Of a stretch of 64,000 bases of DNA, positions 61,904 through 64,000 are shown in pieces (the first letter of the stretch is position 1; every line of letters starts with the position of its first letter). The stretch covers positions 1-64,000 of the forward strand of contig DASQMX010000019.1 in the NCBI GenBank assembly GCA_035645275.1, read 5' to 3'. The notes below the pieces were generated by a model. The model was given only the letters and a program-made list of their open reading frames with translations, made no database searches and had not been told where the DNA came from. The stretch is from Paranoxybacillus sp035645275 (GTDB lineage Bacteria; Bacillota; Bacilli; Bacillales; Anoxybacillaceae). Made by a program: the position numbers and the translations under genes.

Positions 61904-63844
61904 TTGATATCTCTAAAGAATATAAAAAAATATTATAAATTAAATAACGAAAAAGTCGAAGTTCTAAAAGGGATTAACTTAACCCTTTATCCGGGACAAA
62001 TGACTTATTTGTTAGGGGAATCAGGTTGTGGTAAATCCACTTTGTTAAATATTATTGGTGGAATAGATACATCTGACGAAGGAGAATATCTATTTGATGG
62101 TTTAAATGTTAACGAATTTAATGAAAAACAATGGGCATATTTTAGACGAGAAAAAATCGGATTTGTTTTTCAAAGTTTTAATCTTGTTTCTCATCTTACT
62201 GCTCTTGAAAACGTAGAGATGAGTATGATTTTACAAGGGAAATCTAAGGAACAACGTCGGAAAAGAGCTTTAGAGCTTTTGAATATGGTAGGTCTAGGAA
62301 ATAGAGCGAATTATCTGCCTAATCAACTAAGCGGCGGTCAAAAACAACGTGTGGCAATAGCCAGAGCGTTGGCTAATGATCCAGATATTATACTGGCTGA
62401 TGAACCGACTGGCGCGCTAGATTCCGAAAACTCTATACAAATAATGGAGATTCTTAAGAAAATTGCTCGTCAAGGAAAAATTGTGTTGGTAGTAACACAT
62501 TCACACGAATTAAGTAAATTTGCGGATAGAATTGTACGAATGAAGGATGGAGTAATCATCGATGTTGAGGAGCAAACTTCTAATATAAATGTGAAACAAA
62601 ATGTCAATGTTAATAAAGAAAATACGATCAAAAAAGGAAAAGGATTAAATTTATCAACAACCATTAAATTATCGATACGAAATATAAAAAATAAAAAGTG
62701 GAGAAATATTTTAACCGCCATAGGGGCATCTATAGGAATCTTTGGATTAGCTATTATTACTTTTCTAGGGAATGGTGTGAAAGATAAGTTGTCTAGTTCC
62801 ATAGATGAAGCGGCAGCAAAATCGTCTTTAAATGTAGCTAATGAAGAATTTAATATTTTAACAGAAAAGGACTTAAATAAATTAAGTAAACTTCATAATG
62901 TACAAGATATATATCCATATAATCCCTTTCAAATTAGCATTAAAGCAGAAAATGGGAATAAAACTACTTCGTCAGCTGAAAGCTTAGTTCCTAAAAAACA
63001 CCAAAGTATATATGGAAAAAATTACGTTGTAAAAGGTACATTTCCTAATGAACAAAATGATGAGGTTATACTACCTGAACGTATAGCCAAAAAGCTATTC
63101 AAGAATCCTGAACAAGCCATTGGGAAAAATGTTTCAATAGTCGCGCAATTGATGTCTTTAAAAGATGTTTATCCAACAGTTGAGGCCAATGCAAAGGTAA
63201 CAGGATTATCAAAAAGCGAATCTATTCCTTTACTTGATACTGTAGGAATATCCTACGGATTATCTAAAAAAATTATGAAAGAAACAATTGGTAATAGTAA
63301 TGGAGCCTTATCTTTTACGATTATTCCTTCATCGCTTAATAGTATAGATACTTTAAAGAAAAATATTAAGCAAATGGGGTATAAGGCACAAACTGATGAG
63401 GAGAGTAAAAATGAAATTAATGAGTATGTTTCATTAGCGAGTATCGCATTAGGTATGTTATCAGGTATATCTTTAATCGTTTCATCCATTATGATTGGTA
63501 TTGTTTTATACGTAGGTGTTTTGGAGCGAACTAGAGAAATAGGAATATTAAAAGCGATTGGCGCATTTCGCTCTGATATTCGTCGAGTGTTTGTTACTGA
63601 GGGAATGATTATAGGAACAATAGGGGGGATTTTAGGAGTTTTAGGTTCAATCATTGTAGGTAAAACTTCAAATTATGTTATTGAAACCGTTATGAACAAA
63701 CATAATTTGGATATTTTTCAATTTAATTTAACCCAAATGGTATTTCTTATCATTTTTAGTGGGCTATTGGGTGTTTTAGCTTCGTTTATTCCAGCTAATA
63801 AAGCCGCTAAACAAAATGCTGTAGAAGCTTTACGTTATGAATAA
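61904..63844 (+). CDS. MacB-like ABC transporter (ATPase-permease fusion)
   Basis: A 646-residue protein. The ATPase (1-~225) has GESGCGKSTLLNIIGG, QLSGGQKQRVAIARAL and ILADEPTGALDS. A linker follows, then a FtsX-type permease with helices at ~265, ~520, ~575 and ~615 and a large extracellular domain between the first two. MacB-type transporters expel peptides or extract them from the membrane. It starts at a TTG after GAGGTGA that overlaps the end of the M50 relic, so both belonged to one operon. Self-immunity against a lost peptide is a plausible role. Confidence 0.88.
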   Translation: MISLKNIKKYYKLNNEKVEVLKGINLTLYPGQMTYLLGESGCGKSTLLNIIGGIDTSDEGEYLFDGLNVNEFNEKQWAYFRREKIGFVFQSFNLVSHLTALENVEMSMILQGKSKEQRRKRALELLNMVGLGNRANYLPNQLSGGQKQRVAIARALANDPDIILADEPTGALDSENSIQIMEILKKIARQGKIVLVVTHSHELSKFADRIVRMKDGVIIDVEEQTSNINVKQNVNVNKENTIKKGKGLNLSTTIKLSIRNIKNKKWRNILTAIGASIGIFGLAIITFLGNGVKDKLSSSIDEAAAKSSLNVANEEFNILTEKDLNKLSKLHNVQDIYPYNPFQISIKAENGNKTTSSAESLVPKKHQSIYGKNYVVKGTFPNEQNDEVILPERIAKKLFKNPEQAIGKNVSIVAQLMSLKDVYPTVEANAKVTGLSKSESIPLLDTVGISYGLSKKIMKETIGNSNGALSFTIIPSSLNSIDTLKKNIKQMGYKAQTDEESKNEINEYVSLASIALGMLSGISLIVSSIMIGIVLYVGVLERTREIGILKAIGAFRSDIRRVFVTEGMIIGTIGGILGVLGSIIVGKTSNYVIETVMNKHNLDIFQFNLTQMVFLIIFSGLLGVLASFIPANKAAKQNAVEALRYE

Positions 63845-63867
63845 TACTTAATTTAGGGGGGAAAATC

Positions 63868-64000
63868 ATGAAATGGTTAAACGTTTTATTCATCTTGATT
63901 ATGAGTTCTGTCCTTTTTTACAAATTGTATTCTGGTGAAACGATTAGTAACTCCTATTTGGCCGTTGCTATTTTATTAATAGTTACAAGCTTTATTGGTT
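63868..64000 (+). CDS. start of a membrane protein gene, cut by the window end
   Basis: GGGGGG precedes the ATG at 63868. The visible 44 residues (MKWLNVLFILIMSSVLFYKL...) contain two hydrophobic segments. It follows the MacB-like gene by 23 bases and probably belongs to the same operon. No family can be assigned. Confidence 0.6.
   Translation, partial: MKWLNVLFILIMSSVLFYKLYSGETISNSYLAVAILLIVTSFIG

Noticed and set aside
1..64000. CRISPR arrays, tRNA and rRNA genes
   Set aside because: The repeats seen are dispersed palindromes and MITEs without regular spacers; no tRNA or rRNA signature was recognised.

Overview
The window looks like the chromosome of a moderately AT-rich thermophilic Bacillaceae (Geobacillus / Parageobacillus / Anoxybacillus group). 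The evidence is a YclM-type aspartokinase, a ComK, a YwpF-SsbB neighbourhood, and an S-layer protein whose first ~250 residues are of the SgsE/SbsC type, followed by an S-layer glycosylation (slg) locus with the dTDP-rhamnose genes. The assignment rests on recognised sequences and gene order, not on a database search. No rRNA, tRNA or CRISPR array was found.

Region 1 (1-18 kb) is ordinary chromosome loaded with small repeats. Genes include a DUF4003 protein, two VanZ proteins, a VOC protein, an aldehyde dehydrogenase with its DUF779 partner, a pRiA4b-ORF3-like pair, a tandem pair of DGQHR (DndB-like) proteins, comK, DUF1284, thrD, a REP-associated transposase (RAYT), ywpF and ssbB. Three repeat families sit between them: REP-like hairpins (GGGGTCTGACCCCC), longer GAGGCTG...CAGCCTC palindromes that share the GTCTGACC core, and MITEs whose ends match an IS630 copy at 57.7 kb. 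A c-di-GMP-I riboswitch on the minus strand precedes an unannotated 38-residue membrane peptide.

Region 2 (18.4-28.8 kb) is a bacteriocin locus. A hydrolase, histidine kinase and response regulator face away from a two-peptide bacteriocin with double-glycine leaders, a small membrane protein, a C39-peptidase ABC exporter broken by a 10-T tract, an HlyD-like adaptor, a CPBP protease and a TolC-like secreted protein.

Region 3 (29-36 kb) encodes secreted envelope proteins: a four-repeat NlpC/P60 hydrolase, UDP-glucose dehydrogenase, a transglutaminase-like protein, two small surface proteins, and a coiled-coil secreted protein behind a second c-di-GMP-I riboswitch.

Region 4 (36-57.3 kb) is the S-layer gene followed by a glycosylation cluster: TPR protein, O-antigen-ligase-like protein, glycosyltransferases, Wzm/Wzt exporter with a carbohydrate-binding tail, a methyltransferase plus kinase-like/coiled-coil protein resembling a split WbdD chain terminator, rmlACBD, a rhamnosyltransferase, WsaP initiator and GalE. 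Together they would make dTDP-rhamnose and UDP-galactose, start the glycan on undecaprenyl phosphate, extend and cap it, export it and attach it to the S-layer.

Region 5 (57.3-64 kb) is degraded: a RadC remnant, an IS630 element with a frameshifted transposase, an ISL3 transposase tail, a truncated YaaC-like gene, an unknown 426-residue protein, and a 5'-truncated M50 peptidase followed by a MacB-like transporter, probably the relic of a peptide-antibiotic operon.
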